From Enterobacteriaceae bacterium B14 (GTDB lineage Bacteria > Pseudomonadota > Gammaproteobacteria > Enterobacterales > Enterobacteriaceae): a DNA stretch of 64,000 nt. The notes beneath the pieces were generated by a model, which saw only the letters and a list, made by a program, of their open reading frames with translations, was not told the DNA's origin and did not search any database. Shown here one piece after another: positions 40,701 to 50,663 of the stretch. Location of the stretch: the NCBI GenBank assembly GCA_000307305.1, contig DF158882.1, forward strand, positions 423,956 to 487,955, read 5' to 3'. Position numbers and translations under genes: made by a program. Position 1 is the first letter of the stretch. Every line of letters begins with the position of its first letter.

Positions 40701-41043
40701 CTGCGCCTTTATTGCCGCGTTCTTCTTTATCAACTTGAACGATAACTTCTTGGCCTTCGCGCAGAACATCTTTAATGTTCGGGCGGCCGTGGGAGGAGTA
40801 GTGACTAGGGAAATACTCGCGTGCAATTTCTTTTAGCGGAAGGAAACCGTGTCTCTCTGCACCATAATCAACAAAAGCGGCTTCGAGGCTAGGTTCTATG
40901 CGGGTAATTTTGCCTTTATAAATATTTGCTTTCTTCTGTTCGTGTCCAGGACTTTCAATGTCTAGATCGTATAGTCGTTGGCCATCCACTAAGGCAACAC
41001 GCAACTCTTCTTGCTGAGTTGCGTTAATCAACATTCTCTTCAT
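37792..41043 (-). CDS. rne: Ribonuclease E
   Basis: Essential endoribonuclease and degradosome scaffold, 1083 residues. The N-terminal half carries an S1 RNA-binding domain ([21 protein letters not shown]), a 5' sensor/RNase H-like region, the catalytic aspartates in [12 protein letters not shown] and LIVIDFIDM, and the zinc-link CPRCNGTG. The C-terminal half is disordered, with an arginine-rich RNA-binding stretch (many RRNNRRD-like repeats) and alternating Val/Glu/Ala/Pro segments; the end GGHAATNQ fits the PNPase-binding tip. Length is close to E. coli (1061). It is divergent from rluC and preceded by a long leader. Confidence 0.97.
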   Translation of the reverse strand: MKRMLINATQQEELRVALVDGQRLYDLDIESPGHEQKKANIYKGKITRIEPSLEAAFVDYGAERHGFLPLKEIAREYFPSHYSSHGRPNIKDVLREGQEVIVQVDKEERGNKGAALTTFISLAGSYLVLMPNNPRAGGISRRIEGDDRVELKEALSSLQIPEGMGLIVRTAGVGKTADSLRWDLNFRIKHWEAIKKAAEGRPAPFLIHQESNVIVRAFRDYLRPDIGEILIDNPKILELAKEHIAALGRPDFTSKIKPYSGEIPLFSHYQIESQIESAFQREVRLPSGGSIVIDTTEALTAIDINSARATRGGDIEETAFNTNLEAADEIARQLRLRDLGGLIVIDFIDMTPVRHQREVENRLRDAVRQDRARIQIGRISRFGLLELSRQRLSPSLGESSHHVCPRCNGTGTVRDNESLSLSILRLIEEEALKENTKEVHAIVPVDIASYLLNEKRESVNAIEKRQSDAVRVIVVPTMTMETPHFSVQRVRKGEENPTLSYRLPQRYETENAQQLEEMPVERKRAEQPALTSLSFPLPTEAPPVEAETKSEPTAVVTQQPKTDEPKRPGFFSRFLKGLFGGSETTEPETKAVEPSAIENNGRERRTRNDQRRNNNRRDRNGDRTQRDERRNNRRGQSSTERQKEENPVNQSNAIAEDIKPREENSPRRERNDRQRRKPEDKRQAQVQTVQENVVQEIVAEDSQEDKVPAQRRQRRTLSRKVRMSPSVDNATVSEQPAPELQKQPVHAIEQVQNDLSTEPQQTVNDANAQPNFEALPETQYQDLRNSNAPAGNNVDNNGMPRRSRRSPRHLRVSGQRRRRYRDERYPSQSPMPLTCAMASPELASGKAWVHYPIAQSQSNEVTNTYTSDIKTEMADTLIATPPAIPVVDYDYGYQYQAEDASNANTKAAAVKQDAEPTPVVETVVTPVVSAEETAAKASIIDTYLVPIKYTIATAAPKTVAPEAVNTVVTESVVVEPIAVETAVTKPVENKAVSAPQSAPAIEAKPVEAPVENAVIPQAATVVVGVKHASAPMTKAPAPAYQPETPKSSSWSRPEFDFNGKGSAGGHAATNQATAPATKPAATE

Positions 41044-41776
41044 CTTTGACTTACTCGTTATTTTTTACATTAGTGACAGAGCAACGGGATGGATTAAATA
41101 TCATGGCCAGATTAAACCGACGGCCCCGAGTCTTATCGCAAAGTCGTCAACCTCCCGGTTGTCGCCTGCATAGGGGCGCATTATTTCGGTAAGCCTTTTT
41201 TCATAAAAAAGCATTTATGCTTTTTGAAAAATAGCGCTTTTACTAGGGGAATAGCGTCTGAAAAATTGTGACAGAACTGATTCCATTTTTACTGGCCAAG
41301 CTGCAACCCGCAGCTCGTTAATTGCTTGATATCATACGACGTCTTACGCCATTGCTGCGTTTGTATGTACTCAGGCAAACTCTATAAATCCGCTATTTTT
41401 CTCAATTTAAAGGAAAATTTAAAAGAATCAGGGCGGAAAGTTACAGCATTATTCCACTGCTCACCCCTTTATAGCAAGGTGACTTTTTCCTGTTAGGTAA
41501 AGATCTTGCTCGAAGTAGAGTTAAGAGAGGTAGAACTCTGTCATCATAGTCTAAATATAAAAAATGTGTTGTAAGATCGTTTTTTTAAACAAGGAACTCA
41601 TTCGAAAGTGAGGGTGGTAGGCTATTTTTTTAGCTGTTGTTCTTGATTGTTCTGTTGATCATTGACGTCATTGTGGGTGATTTGGATTTGAATAAATAAA
41701 TGAGAAACAAATGTCTTAACAGATACCACATAAAAATGTGTGGCATGTCTCATGATCGCTATTTAGAATCGCGCCT
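41044..41776. promoter_or_regulatory. Long rne leader and rne-rluC divergent promoter region
   Basis: This 733-bp gap separates rne (minus) and rluC (plus). In E. coli the rne mRNA has a leader of about 360 nt whose hairpins let RNase E cut its own message. Here the 200 bases next to rne are GC-rich in places (41110-41180) and contain pairing segments such as AAAAAGCA/TGCTTTTT at 41206-41225; the rest is AT-rich. No credible open frame was found. The autoregulatory role is inferred from position and length. Confidence 0.6.
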
Positions 41777-42778
41777 ATGAAAACGAATAATCCATCAGAA
41801 CAAAACAAAACAAGCACACTTGGTACGCCATCTGTGCAGATTGTGACGATCACTGCTGAAAATGCAGGGCAGCGCATCGATAACTTTTTACGCACCCAAT
41901 TGAAAGGTGTGCCAAAAAGTATGGTGTATCGCATTGTTAGAAAGGGAGAGGTGCGGGTAAATAAAAAACGTATCAAACCTGAATATAAGTTGGAAGAGGG
42001 GGATGAGGTTCGTATTCCTCCCGTTAGAGTAGCAGAGCGTGATGATGCCCCTGTTTCGCCGAAGTTAGGGAAAGTTGCAGCACTTGCGGATGCGGTACTG
42101 TATGAGGATGACTATATTCTCTTACTCAATAAGCCTTCTGGCACGGCGGTGCATGGCGGAAGCGGTTTAAGTTTTGGCGTTATTGAGGGCTTGAGGGCAT
42201 TGCGCCCTGAGGCTAGATTCTTAGAACTTGTGCATCGCTTAGACCGAGACACGTCAGGTGTGCTCATGGTTGCTAAAAAGCGGTCTGCACTACGTTCTTT
42301 GCATGAGCAACTAAGAACAAAGGGAATGCAGAAAGATTATCTGGCCCTAGTGCGTGGACAGTGGCAATCGCACTGTAAAGTTGTAGATGCACCATTGCTC
42401 AAGAATGTTTTGCAAAGCGGAGAGAGGATTGTCCGTGTGGATGCGGCAGGAAAACCCTCTGAAACCCGTTTTAAGATAGAAGAACGTTTTGATATCGCAA
42501 CGCTCATCAAGGCGAGCCCAATAACGGGAAGAACGCATCAGATCCGTGTTCATACCCAATACGCAGGGCATCCGATTGCTTTCGACGACCGTTATGGTGA
42601 ACGTGAGTTTGATCAACAGTTAGAGAATACGGGCTTACGCCGCCTCTTTTTGCATGCGGCAGCGCTGCGCTTTGAGCATCCAAATACTGGAGAAACCATC
42701 CGTATAGAAGCGCCATTAGGTGATGACTTGCGCCGTTGTTTACAGGTTTTGAGAAGCAGAGCCAATAAAAAAGAGTAA
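41777..42778 (+). CDS. rluC: 23S rRNA pseudouridine synthase RluC
   Basis: RluA-family enzyme of 333 residues that makes pseudouridines 955, 2504 and 2580 in 23S rRNA. An N-terminal S4 RNA-binding domain (AGQRIDNFLRTQLKGVPKSM) precedes the catalytic domain with HRLDRDTSGVLM (catalytic Asp) and GRTHQIRVHTQYAGHPI. Position opposite rne is the usual one in enterobacteria. Confidence 0.95.
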   Translation: MKTNNPSEQNKTSTLGTPSVQIVTITAENAGQRIDNFLRTQLKGVPKSMVYRIVRKGEVRVNKKRIKPEYKLEEGDEVRIPPVRVAERDDAPVSPKLGKVAALADAVLYEDDYILLLNKPSGTAVHGGSGLSFGVIEGLRALRPEARFLELVHRLDRDTSGVLMVAKKRSALRSLHEQLRTKGMQKDYLALVRGQWQSHCKVVDAPLLKNVLQSGERIVRVDAAGKPSETRFKIEERFDIATLIKASPITGRTHQIRVHTQYAGHPIAFDDRYGEREFDQQLENTGLRRLFLHAAALRFEHPNTGETIRIEAPLGDDLRRCLQVLRSRANKKE

Positions 42779-42800
42779 TAGAGAGTCAATCAAGAAGGGA

Positions 42801-42832
42801 TACCAGCCAAGGCAAAGAGGCATTGGCTGGTA
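42801..42832. terminator. Hairpin between convergent rluC and yceF
   Basis: TACCAGCCAA (42801-42810) and TTGGCTGGTA (42823-42832) form a perfect 10-bp stem with a 12-nt loop in the 59-bp gap between convergent genes. No clear T run follows, so termination would be weak or factor-assisted. Confidence 0.55.
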
Positions 42833-42837
42833 AAGCA

Positions 42838-43443
42838 TTATTCGTGATGCTGGCGAGTAGATACTGCTAGTGGATTGATTCCTTCATCAGTCAAAATTCG
42901 GGTAAGTGCTATCAGCGGCAAACCAATTAATGTATTGGGGTCATTCCCTTCTAAGCGATCAAACAGCGTAATTCCCAGACCTTCGCTCTTAAAACTGCCT
43001 GCGCAGTTAAACGGCTGTTCAATTTCAAGATAGGTATCAATTTCCTCATCACTTAAAGCGCGAAAGTGAACGTGAAATAGTTCGCAAATTTTGGTGATGT
43101 GTTGTGTCTGGCTATTGAGTACAGCAAGACCAGTATAGAAGGTTACCTTGCTGCTACTGGCTCGCCGCAATTGTGCTTTAGCATTGTTTAAATCGAGAGG
43201 TTTACCGGTTATTTTTCCATCTAATACGCAGACCTGATCGGCACCGATAATCAAATGGTTTGGGTATTTCTCCGCCAGAGAAGCGGCTTTTTCGCCGGAT
43301 AATCGGAGTACGAGATCGTCTGCTTTTTCGCCGCGATGGGGGCGTTCATCAGTATCTGGAGCCGCGCAGCTAAAGGGAAGATGAAGCTTTTCTAGTAACG
43401 CTGAGCGAAAGGGTGATGTTGAAGCAAGAATGAGTGGTTTCAT
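42838..43443 (-). CDS. yceF: Maf-family nucleotide pyrophosphatase YceF
   Basis: Maf-like house-cleaning nucleotide pyrophosphatase, 201 residues; YceF acts on 7-methyl-GTP in E. coli. The signature [17 protein letters not shown] opens the protein, with [25 protein letters not shown] and [12 protein letters not shown] further on. The start MKPLILAS at 43443 is used; the longer frame to 43482 adds a non-conserved segment. It is divergent from yceD. Confidence 0.93.
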   Translation of the reverse strand: MKPLILASTSPFRSALLEKLHLPFSCAAPDTDERPHRGEKADDLVLRLSGEKAASLAEKYPNHLIIGADQVCVLDGKITGKPLDLNNAKAQLRRASSSKVTFYTGLAVLNSQTQHITKICELFHVHFRALSDEEIDTYLEIEQPFNCAGSFKSEGLGITLFDRLEGNDPNTLIGLPLIALTRILTDEGINPLAVSTRQHHE

Positions 43444-43596
43444 AAATATTTTCAGAAAGCATAGCGTAATTAATTGTACCATTTTAAACTGTCGGCCGCT
43501 CAGGTAGCGAAATATTGGTTTAAAGGCACAATATCGAGTGTATCGAGTGCCTTTTTCTTTGACTCTATGGCATTACAAAGATAATATGCGCGCCCT

Positions 43597-44118
43597 ATGC
43601 AAAAGGTAAAATTACCCCTAACCGTTGATGCGGTTCGTACAGCTCAGAAACATTTGGATTATGTAGGCATATATCCACGTGAACTGGTGTCTCGAGTTGC
43701 CGAATCAGTGGTGAGTGTGGATAGCGATGTAGATGCTGCATTGTCATTTAATCTTGATAATCAGCGTTTGGCTGTGATTACAGGCCATGCTGATGTCACG
43801 GTGACGTTGATGTGTCAGCGCTGTGGAAACACCTTCGAACACGCTGTTCACACAACATATTGTTTTAGCCCTGTCATCAATGATGAGAAGGCTAAGGCAT
43901 TACCGGAGATTTACGAACCAATCGAAGTTAACGAGTTTGGTGAAGTTGATTTATTGGCAATGGTCGAGGATGAAATCATTCTGGCATTACCAGTAGTTCC
44001 GGTGCATGATTCTGAACACTGTGAAGTGTCCGACGCGGACATGGTGTTTGGTGAACTGCCTGAAGAGGCGGAGAAACCTAATCCATTTGCCGTATTAGCC
44101 AGTTTAAAGCATAAGTAA
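43597..44118 (+). CDS. yceD: YceD, 23S rRNA accumulation protein
   Basis: DUF177-family protein of 173 residues with a CQRCGNTF cysteine pair, linked in E. coli and plants to 23S rRNA accumulation. It lies 15 bp before rpmF and is co-transcribed with it, which links ribosome assembly and fatty-acid synthesis in this block. Confidence 0.93.
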   Translation: MQKVKLPLTVDAVRTAQKHLDYVGIYPRELVSRVAESVVSVDSDVDAALSFNLDNQRLAVITGHADVTVTLMCQRCGNTFEHAVHTTYCFSPVINDEKAKALPEIYEPIEVNEFGEVDLLAMVEDEIILALPVVPVHDSEHCEVSDADMVFGELPEEAEKPNPFAVLASLKHK

Positions 44119-44133
44119 TAAGGAGTAAGGTCC

Positions 44134-44304
44134 ATGGCCGTACAACAGAACAAAGCAACTCGTTCACGACGTGGCATGCGTCGCTCTCATGATGCATTAA
44201 CTACCGCAGCTGTATCTGTGGACAAGGTGTCTGGTGAAACTCACCTGCGTCACCACATTACTGCCGACGGTTACTACCGTGGTCGTAAGGTTATTGTTAA
44301 GTAA
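44134..44304 (+). CDS. rpmF: 50S ribosomal protein L32
   Basis: A 56-residue basic ribosomal protein ([20 protein letters not shown] at the start, [17 protein letters not shown] at the end), one residue shorter than E. coli L32. Start ATG 44134 has AAGGAG upstream at 44120-44125. Its position between yceD and plsX is the standard one. Confidence 0.97.
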   Translation: MAVQQNKATRSRRGMRRSHDALTTAAVSVDKVSGETHLRHHITADGYYRGRKVIVK

Positions 44305-44315
44305 TTGGCGCAACC

Positions 44316-45350
44316 TTGAGCCGTCTAACCATAGCGTTAGATGCAATGGGTGGGGATTTCGGTCCCCGCGTCACAGTGCCTGCTGCATTGCAGGCACTGG
44401 CGCTTAATCCATCCCTCTATCTTCTTCTTGTTGGTCAAACTGAGGCCATTACCCCTCTGCTTATTAATGCAGACCCCTCTTTACTACCCCGATTAGAAAT
44501 CATCCACTCAGATGATGTCATTGCCAATGATGCTAAACCTTCTCAGGCGATTCGTAATAGCCGTAGTACTTCTATGCGCGAAGCCCTAGATCTGGTTAAG
44601 AACGGTCAGGCTGGTGCATGTGTTAGTGCAGGCAATACTGGAGCATTAATGGGGTTGTCGAAAATGATGTTGAAACCTTTACCTGGAATAGAGCGGCCTG
44701 CGCTGGCTTCGGCATTACCAAATCAGCAACAAGGCAGAACTCTTGTTTTAGATTTAGGGGCGAACGTCGAATGCGACAGTAACATGTTAGTGCAGTTTGC
44801 TATTATGGGCTCTGTAATGGCGGAAGAGGTGCTAGAAATACCTCAACCTCGAGTTGCGCTACTCAATATTGGCGAAGAAGAGAATAAAGGCTTGGATAAC
44901 ATCCGAGAGGCTTCAGCCATCCTAAAAGAGACCCTAGCAATTAATTATATCGGTTATCTTGAGGGCAACGACCTATTGACGGGCAAAACTGATGTATTAG
45001 TTTGTGATGGTTTTGTCGGTAACGTCACCCTGAAAACGTTGGAAGGGGTGATCAGAATGTTCCTGTTACTGCTTAAAACACCGAATGGTGAGAAGAAGCG
45101 GGCTTGGTGGCTAAGATTGCTAGGGCGTTGGTTACAAAAAAAATTCGCTAAACGATTCGGTCACTTAAATCCGGATCAGTATAATGGCGCGTGTTTGTTA
45201 GGATTGCGAGGTATCGTGATCAAAAGCCATGGCTCAGCAAATCAGAATGCATTTGCTGTTGCTATCGAACAGGCTGTGCAGGCGGTACGGCGGCAAGTTC
45301 CAACAAGAATTGCCTCTCGCCTAGAGGCTGTATTACCCAAGAGTGACTAA
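44316..45350 (+). CDS. plsX: Phosphate acyltransferase PlsX
   Basis: Makes acyl-phosphate from acyl-ACP for phospholipid synthesis. The 344 residues show [40 protein letters not shown] and [11 protein letters not shown]. The start is TTG at 44316, as in E. coli; no ATG is available near the conserved N-terminus. It lies 11 bp after rpmF. Confidence 0.95.
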   Translation: MSRLTIALDAMGGDFGPRVTVPAALQALALNPSLYLLLVGQTEAITPLLINADPSLLPRLEIIHSDDVIANDAKPSQAIRNSRSTSMREALDLVKNGQAGACVSAGNTGALMGLSKMMLKPLPGIERPALASALPNQQQGRTLVLDLGANVECDSNMLVQFAIMGSVMAEEVLEIPQPRVALLNIGEEENKGLDNIREASAILKETLAINYIGYLEGNDLLTGKTDVLVCDGFVGNVTLKTLEGVIRMFLLLLKTPNGEKKRAWWLRLLGRWLQKKFAKRFGHLNPDQYNGACLLGLRGIVIKSHGSANQNAFAVAIEQAVQAVRRQVPTRIASRLEAVLPKSD

Positions 45351-45356
45351 TCGTTC

Positions 45357-46310
45357 ATGTATACAAGAATTCTCGGCACGGGGAGTTATTTACCCGAACA
45401 AGTACGTACCAATGCTGATTTAGAGCAAATGGTAGACACTTCAGATGAGTGGATCGTCACTCGTACCGGTATCCGCGAACGTCGAATCGCAGGCCCTGGT
45501 GAAACTGTGTCAGTCATGGCACATCAGGCTGCGCTAAAAGCGATTGAAGCTTCTGGTATCGATAAAAACGATATTGGCTTAATCATTGTCGCAACAACAT
45601 CCTCAACTCACGCCTTTCCAAGTGCAGCATGCCAAGTTCAGCAAATGCTGGATATTAGAGGTGGTGCTGCATTTGATGTGGCTGCAGCTTGCTCAGGATT
45701 TGTCTATGCGTTGAGTATTGCCGACCAATTTGTTAAAAACGGTGCAGTAAAACATGCATTGGTTATTGGTTCTGATGCGTTATCTCATCGCTTGGATCCT
45801 AACGATCGCGGCACAATTATTCTTTTTGGCGATGCGGCTGGGGCTGTTATTGTAGGCGCATCAGAAAAGCCGGGGATTATCTCAACCCATTTACATGCGG
45901 ATGGACGCTTTGGCGAGCTTTTGGCCTTGCCTTATGCGGATCGTGAGTATCCTGATGTCTCGGCTTATGTCACGATGCAAGGGAATGAAGTATTCAAGGT
46001 TGCGGTTACAGAGTTGGCGCATATCGTTGATGAAACCCTAACAGCTAATGGACTAGAGCGTAAAGATTTAGATTGGCTGGTTCCTCATCAGGCTAACTTA
46101 CGCATAATCAGTGCAACGGCGAAGCGCCTTGGTATGGAGATGGACAGTGTTGTTGTCACTCTAGATCGCCAAGGTAATACCTCCGCTGCCTCTGTGCCAG
46201 CTGCACTAGATGAAGCTGTCAGAGACGGGCGTATTCAAGAAGGGCACTTAGTGCTTCTTGAAGCATTCGGCGGTGGTTTTACTTGGGGCTCTGCACTGGT
46301 TCGGTTTTAA
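45357..46310 (+). CDS. fabH: 3-oxoacyl-ACP synthase III
   Basis: Starts fatty-acid synthesis by condensing acetyl-CoA with malonyl-ACP. The 317-residue thiolase-fold enzyme has the Cys-His-Asn triad in [20 protein letters not shown] and [12 protein letters not shown] 45357 lies 6 bp after plsX. Confidence 0.97.
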   Translation: MYTRILGTGSYLPEQVRTNADLEQMVDTSDEWIVTRTGIRERRIAGPGETVSVMAHQAALKAIEASGIDKNDIGLIIVATTSSTHAFPSAACQVQQMLDIRGGAAFDVAAACSGFVYALSIADQFVKNGAVKHALVIGSDALSHRLDPNDRGTIILFGDAAGAVIVGASEKPGIISTHLHADGRFGELLALPYADREYPDVSAYVTMQGNEVFKVAVTELAHIVDETLTANGLERKDLDWLVPHQANLRIISATAKRLGMEMDSVVVTLDRQGNTSAASVPAALDEAVRDGRIQEGHLVLLEAFGGGFTWGSALVRF

Positions 46311-46327
46311 TTCTGTAGGATAGAAAA

Positions 46328-47257
46328 ATGAACAATAAATTTGCAATGGTTTTCCCTGGGCAGGGCTCCCAATCTGTAGGGATGCTGGCAGAGCTAGCAG
46401 CAGAAAATCCTATTATTGAAGAGACGTTCGCACAAGCCTCAAAAGTGCTTGGTTATGACCTATGGCAGTTAGTGCAAAATGGTCCTACCGAAGAATTAGG
46501 GAAAACGTGGCAAACGCAGCCAGCGCTTTTGGCTGCATCTGTTGCACTTTGGCGTGTTTGGCAGCAAAAAGAGGGCAAAATGCCGTCTATGATGGCTGGG
46601 CACAGCTTGGGTGAATATTCTGCTCTTGTGTGTGCGGGAGTCATGGATTTTCAAGACGCTATTCGTTTGGTCGAGCTGCGTGGAAAATTCATGCAGGAGT
46701 CAGTTCCTGAAGGTACTGGCGCCATGTACGCAATCATTGGTTTAGATAACAATGCTATTGAAAAAGCCTGTGCTGAATCTGCGCAGGGTGACGTTGTTTC
46801 TCCGGTAAACTTTAACTCACCGGGCCAGGTCGTTATTGCAGGGAATAAAGATGCTGTAGAGCGCGCTGGTGCTGCATGTAAAGCTGCTGGTGCTAAACGA
46901 GCATTGCCATTAGCTGTTAGCGTACCGTCGCACTGTGCTTTGATGAAACCCGCTGCGGATAAACTGGCTGTTGAACTGGCTGCATTGACACTTCATGAAC
47001 CTAAGTTCCCAGTCATTAATAACGTAGATGTAAGCATAGAAACTTCGGCAGACGCCATTCGTGATGCATTAGTACGCCAGTTATATAACCCTGTTCGCTG
47101 GACAGAAACAGTCGAGCTGATGGCGGCTAATGGTATTGAACACCTTGTTGAAGTTGGGCCAGGTAAAGTTTTAACGGGCCTAACAAAACGTATTGTTGAC
47201 ACGATGAGCGCAGCAGCAGCCAATGATCCGGCGACAATGTCAGCAGCGTTAGCATAA
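46328..47257 (+). CDS. fabD: Malonyl-CoA:ACP transacylase
   Basis: Transfers malonyl groups from CoA to ACP. The 309 residues contain FPGQGSQSVGM, the nucleophile motif GHSLGEYSALVCAG, and the catalytic His in VSVPSHCALM. It follows fabH by 17 bp in the fab operon. Confidence 0.97.
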   Translation: MNNKFAMVFPGQGSQSVGMLAELAAENPIIEETFAQASKVLGYDLWQLVQNGPTEELGKTWQTQPALLAASVALWRVWQQKEGKMPSMMAGHSLGEYSALVCAGVMDFQDAIRLVELRGKFMQESVPEGTGAMYAIIGLDNNAIEKACAESAQGDVVSPVNFNSPGQVVIAGNKDAVERAGAACKAAGAKRALPLAVSVPSHCALMKPAADKLAVELAALTLHEPKFPVINNVDVSIETSADAIRDALVRQLYNPVRWTETVELMAANGIEHLVEVGPGKVLTGLTKRIVDTMSAAAANDPATMSAALA

Positions 47258-47274
47258 TAATCAAGAGGAATACC

Positions 47275-48009
47275 ATGAGTTTTGATGGAAAAATTGCGTT
47301 AGTTACCGGTGCAAGCCGCGGTATTGGTCGAGCCATTGCTGAAGATTTAATTGCTCGTGGTGCTACAGTCATTGGTACCGCAACCAGCGAAAACGGTGCG
47401 GAAGCAATCAGTGCTTATCTTGGTGAAAAAGGTAAGGGCTTTGCCCTTAATGTCACTGATGTTGATTCAATCGAGCATGTTTTAGGTGCAATTCGTGCTG
47501 AATTTGGCGAGATTGATATTTTAGTGAATAATGCCGGTATTACTCGCGATAATCTTCTAATGCGAATGAAAGAAGACGAATGGCAAGATATACTAGATAC
47601 TAATTTAACATCCGTTTTCCGCCTTTCTAAAGCGGTAATGCGCGCGATGATGAAGAAGCGTCATGGCCGTATTATTACTATTGGTTCAGTGGTTGGAACC
47701 ATGGGGAATGCGGGTCAGGCGAACTATGCGGCAGCCAAGGCAGGGCTTATTGGTTTTAGTAAGTCTCTGGCACGTGAAGTGGCTTCCCGTGGTATTACTG
47801 TCAATGTGATAGCCCCTGGGTTTATTGAAACCGATATGACTCAGGCATTGACAGAAGAGCAGCGTGCAGGCATTTTGACGCAAGTCCCTGCCAATAGGCT
47901 AGGTGACGCTAAAGAGATTGCCAGTGCTGTTGCTTTTTTAGCCTCTGATGAGGCTGGATACATTACTGGAGAAACATTACATGTCAATGGTGGCATGTAT
48001 ATGATCTAA
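47275..48009 (+). CDS. fabG: 3-oxoacyl-ACP reductase
   Basis: NADPH-dependent SDR of 244 residues that reduces beta-ketoacyl-ACP. It has TGASRGIGRAIAE, NNAGITRDNLLMRM and the catalytic Ser-Tyr-Lys in TIGSVVGTMGNAGQANYAAA plus the following K. The end LHVNGGMYMI is diagnostic for FabG. A hairpin overlaps its stop. Confidence 0.97.
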   Translation: MSFDGKIALVTGASRGIGRAIAEDLIARGATVIGTATSENGAEAISAYLGEKGKGFALNVTDVDSIEHVLGAIRAEFGEIDILVNNAGITRDNLLMRMKEDEWQDILDTNLTSVFRLSKAVMRAMMKKRHGRIITIGSVVGTMGNAGQANYAAAKAGLIGFSKSLAREVASRGITVNVIAPGFIETDMTQALTEEQRAGILTQVPANRLGDAKEIASAVAFLASDEAGYITGETLHVNGGMYMI

Positions 48010-48036
48010 ATAATGCAAAAAGAATTTGCATTATTT
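48008..48036 (+). repeat. 12-bp hairpin between fabG and acpP
   Basis: AAATAATGCAAA (48008-48019) and TTTGCATTATTT (48025-48036) form a perfect stem with an AAGAA loop, overlapping the fabG stop codon. No T run follows. It may be an mRNA processing or stabilising element that allows acpP to be expressed far above the upstream genes; a dedicated acpP promoter could lie in the remaining 127 bp. Confidence 0.55.
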
Positions 48037-48163
48037 GGGGGGAAGGCCGCAAAATAGCGCAAAGTTGTGGTTTGACCAGCTTCTATTTGGTTGCATCTTT
48101 TTCAGTATTTTATACACTACGAAAACCATCGCGAAAGCGAGTTTTGATAGGAAATTTAAGAGT

Positions 48164-48400
48164 ATGAGCACTATCGAAGAACGCGTTAAGAAAATCATTA
48201 TTGAACAACTTGGTGTTAAAGAAGACGAAGTAGTGAATGCTGCTTCCTTCGTTGATGACCTCGGTGCCGATTCTCTTGACACCGTTGAGTTGGTAATGGC
48301 TCTGGAAGAAGAGTTTGATACAGAAATTCCAGACGAAGAAGCCGAAAAAATCACTACTGTTCAAGCAGCAATTGATTACATCACGGCAGCTAACCAGTAA
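48164..48400 (+). CDS. acpP: Acyl carrier protein
   Basis: Acidic 78-residue carrier of growing acyl chains, nearly identical to E. coli AcpP. The phosphopantetheine site is Ser37 in [17 protein letters not shown] 48164 is the real start; the longer upstream frame is leader. It is followed by a strong terminator. Confidence 0.98.
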   Translation: MSTIEERVKKIIIEQLGVKEDEVVNAASFVDDLGADSLDTVELVMALEEEFDTEIPDEEAEKITTVQAAIDYITAANQ

Positions 48401-48411
48401 GCGAACATATC

Positions 48412-48442
48412 TAGGCGGTCACTCGACCGCCTAAGTTTTTTC
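48412..48442 (+). terminator. Terminator after acpP
   Basis: TAGGCGGTC (48412-48420) and GACCGCCTA (48425-48433) with loop ACTC, followed by seven Ts. Probably partial, because fabF follows only 34 bp later and lacks an obvious separate promoter. Confidence 0.9.
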
Positions 48443-48475
48443 TAATTCAAAGTAATCCCTCCCTGGAGGACAAAC

Positions 48476-49717
48476 GTGTCTAAGCGTCGAGTTGTTGTGA
48501 CCGGACTGGGCATGTTGTCTCCTGTCGGTAATAGTGTTGAGGCTTCTTGGAAAGCCCTGCTTGCCGGACAGAGTGGCATCAGCCTGATCGACCATTTCGA
48601 TACTAGCGCCTACGCAACGCGTTTTGCTGGCTTAGTAAGAGATTTTAATTCCGAAGATTTCATCTCCCGCAAAGATGCGCGCAAGATGGACGAATTCATT
48701 CAATACGGGATCGTTGCTGGCATTCAAGCAATGCAAGATTCTGGTATTGAAATTACGGAAGAAAACGCCCCTCGTATTGGAGCCGCAATTGGTTCTGGCA
48801 TTGGAGGTCTTGGCCTGATTGAAGAAAACCATACCGCATTGGTAAATGGTGGACCTCGTAAAATCAGCCCATTCTTTGTTCCTTCGACTATCGTCAATAT
48901 GATTTCCGGTCATCTTTCCATCATGTATGGATTGCGTGGGCCGAGTATCTCTATTGCGACAGCCTGTACTTCTGGCGTACATAATATTGGCCATGCCGCT
49001 CGCATCATCGCTTATGGCGACGCCGATGCTATGCTGGCAGGTGGCGCAGAGAAGGCAAGTACACCATTAGGTGTGGGTGGTTTTGGTGCAGCACGTGCAC
49101 TCTCTACCCGCAACGATAATCCGCAAGCGGCGAGCCGCCCTTGGGATAAAGATCGCGATGGCTTCGTGCTTGGTGATGGTGCTGGCATCGTATTCCTCGA
49201 AGAATATGAACATGCTAAGCAGCGCGGCGCGAAGATTTATGCTGAGGTTGTCGGGTTTGGCATGAGCAGTGATGCTTACCATATGACCTCTCCACCGGAA
49301 GATGGTGCAGGTGCTGCAGCAGCAATGAGAAATGCAATTCGTGATGCAGGTATTTCGACATCACAAATTGCTTATATCAATGCCCATGGAACATCAACAC
49401 CGGCTGGTGATAAAGCAGAAACGCAGGCAGTGAAAAGCGTATTCGGTGATGACGCTCGCCGCGTTATGGTGAGTTCGACAAAATCGATGACAGGTCATTT
49501 GCTTGGTGCGGCAGGCTCTGCTGAGTCTATTTTCTCCATTCTCGCTCTGCGCGATAACGTGGTTCCACCTACCATCAATCTGGATAATCCTGATGAAGGT
49601 TGTGATTTGGACTTCGTTCCTGGAGAAGCACGTCAGGTTAGCAACATGGAGTACACGCTGTGTAACTCCTTTGGCTTTGGCGGGACAAACGGTTCTCTTA
49701 TCTTCCGTAAAATTTAA
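48476..49717 (+). CDS. fabF: 3-oxoacyl-ACP synthase II
   Basis: Elongating ketosynthase of 413 residues, also responsible for temperature control of membrane unsaturation. The Cys-His-His triad lies in [27 protein letters not shown] and [12 protein letters not shown] start at 48476 with GGAGG nine bases upstream. Confidence 0.97.
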   Translation: MSKRRVVVTGLGMLSPVGNSVEASWKALLAGQSGISLIDHFDTSAYATRFAGLVRDFNSEDFISRKDARKMDEFIQYGIVAGIQAMQDSGIEITEENAPRIGAAIGSGIGGLGLIEENHTALVNGGPRKISPFFVPSTIVNMISGHLSIMYGLRGPSISIATACTSGVHNIGHAARIIAYGDADAMLAGGAEKASTPLGVGGFGAARALSTRNDNPQAASRPWDKDRDGFVLGDGAGIVFLEEYEHAKQRGAKIYAEVVGFGMSSDAYHMTSPPEDGAGAAAAMRNAIRDAGISTSQIAYINAHGTSTPAGDKAETQAVKSVFGDDARRVMVSSTKSMTGHLLGAAGSAESIFSILALRDNVVPPTINLDNPDEGCDLDFVPGEARQVSNMEYTLCNSFGFGGTNGSLIFRKI

Positions 49718-49734
49718 CGGCAAGATGAAAATAA

Positions 49735-49767
49735 AAACGGTTCGCTGATGCGAGCCGTTTTTTTATG
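49735..49767 (+). terminator. Terminator after fabF
   Basis: AAAACGGTTCGC and GCGAGCCGTTTT pair (one G-T wobble) around TGAT, followed by further Ts. It separates fabF from pabC. Confidence 0.85.
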
Positions 49768-49861
49768 CTTGTATTTTATACTAAGCCACATAGTCTGAGT
49801 CTGTATAATCGTATACCTTTCATTTTGGCATCGGTATGAAAGCGACGAATAGGAGCAAAGG

Positions 49862-50659
49862 ATGTATTGGGTTAATGGTAAACCTGACAGCCAAATTCCA
49901 CTCGGCGATCGTGGTCTACATTATGGCGATGGCTGTTTCACAACAGCCAGAGTCCATAAAGGCAAGATTCAATTGCTCGAACGGCATATTCAGCGATTAA
50001 AACAGGCCACAGTTCTACTATTGATGGCTGAAATTGATTGGCATCAGCTAGAAAATGAAATACAACAGGCGGCGATGCAAATTGATGATGGTGTACTCAA
50101 GGTGATGCTCACTCGTGGCTCTGGCGGAAGAGGCTATAGCGTGAACGATGTAACTTGCCCGACTCGAATAATGGCATCCTCTCCATTTCCACAACACTAT
50201 TCAGAGTGGCGTGAGCAGGGTATAGCGTTAGTTTTATGTCCTCTCAAACTGGCTAAAAATGCCATGCTTGCAGGTGTTAAGCATTTAAACCGTCTTGAAC
50301 AAGTCTTAATTCGAGCAGAACTAGATAAATGCGGCGCTCAAGAAGGCATTGTGCTTGACACCGATGACCGATTAATTGAATGCTGTGCGGCCAATTTTTT
50401 TTGGCGACAAGGATGGCATGTTTTTACTCCTAGACTCGACCATGCCGGAGTTAATGGCATAATGCGTCAGCATATTATGTCTGTTTTAGCTGATTCACCT
50501 TACCAATTGGAAGAAGTAAGTGTTCCTTTTGAGGCACTGGCATTGGCAGATGAAGTCTTTATCTGTAATGCGCTGATGCCAATAATACCCGTTAAGCAGA
50601 TTGAGGGCTGGAGCTACAGTTCTCATCAGCTCTATGACTATCTAAGCCCTTTTTGTTGA
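49862..50659 (+). CDS. pabC: Aminodeoxychorismate lyase
   Basis: PLP-dependent lyase of 265 residues (class IV aminotransferase fold) that forms p-aminobenzoate for folate. GDRGLHYGDGCFTTARV is at the N-terminus, the PLP lysine is in VKHLNRLEQVLIRAEL, and DTDDRLIECCAANFFWR follows. It lies 4 bp before mltG. Confidence 0.93.
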   Translation: MYWVNGKPDSQIPLGDRGLHYGDGCFTTARVHKGKIQLLERHIQRLKQATVLLLMAEIDWHQLENEIQQAAMQIDDGVLKVMLTRGSGGRGYSVNDVTCPTRIMASSPFPQHYSEWREQGIALVLCPLKLAKNAMLAGVKHLNRLEQVLIRAELDKCGAQEGIVLDTDDRLIECCAANFFWRQGWHVFTPRLDHAGVNGIMRQHIMSVLADSPYQLEEVSVPFEALALADEVFICNALMPIIPVKQIEGWSYSSHQLYDYLSPFC

Positions 50660-50663
50660 TGAT

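Noticed and set aside
48031-48364. Two frames on the minus strand opposite acpP
   Set aside because: They are serine- and phenylalanine-rich mirror frames of the highly biased acpP codons and its leader.
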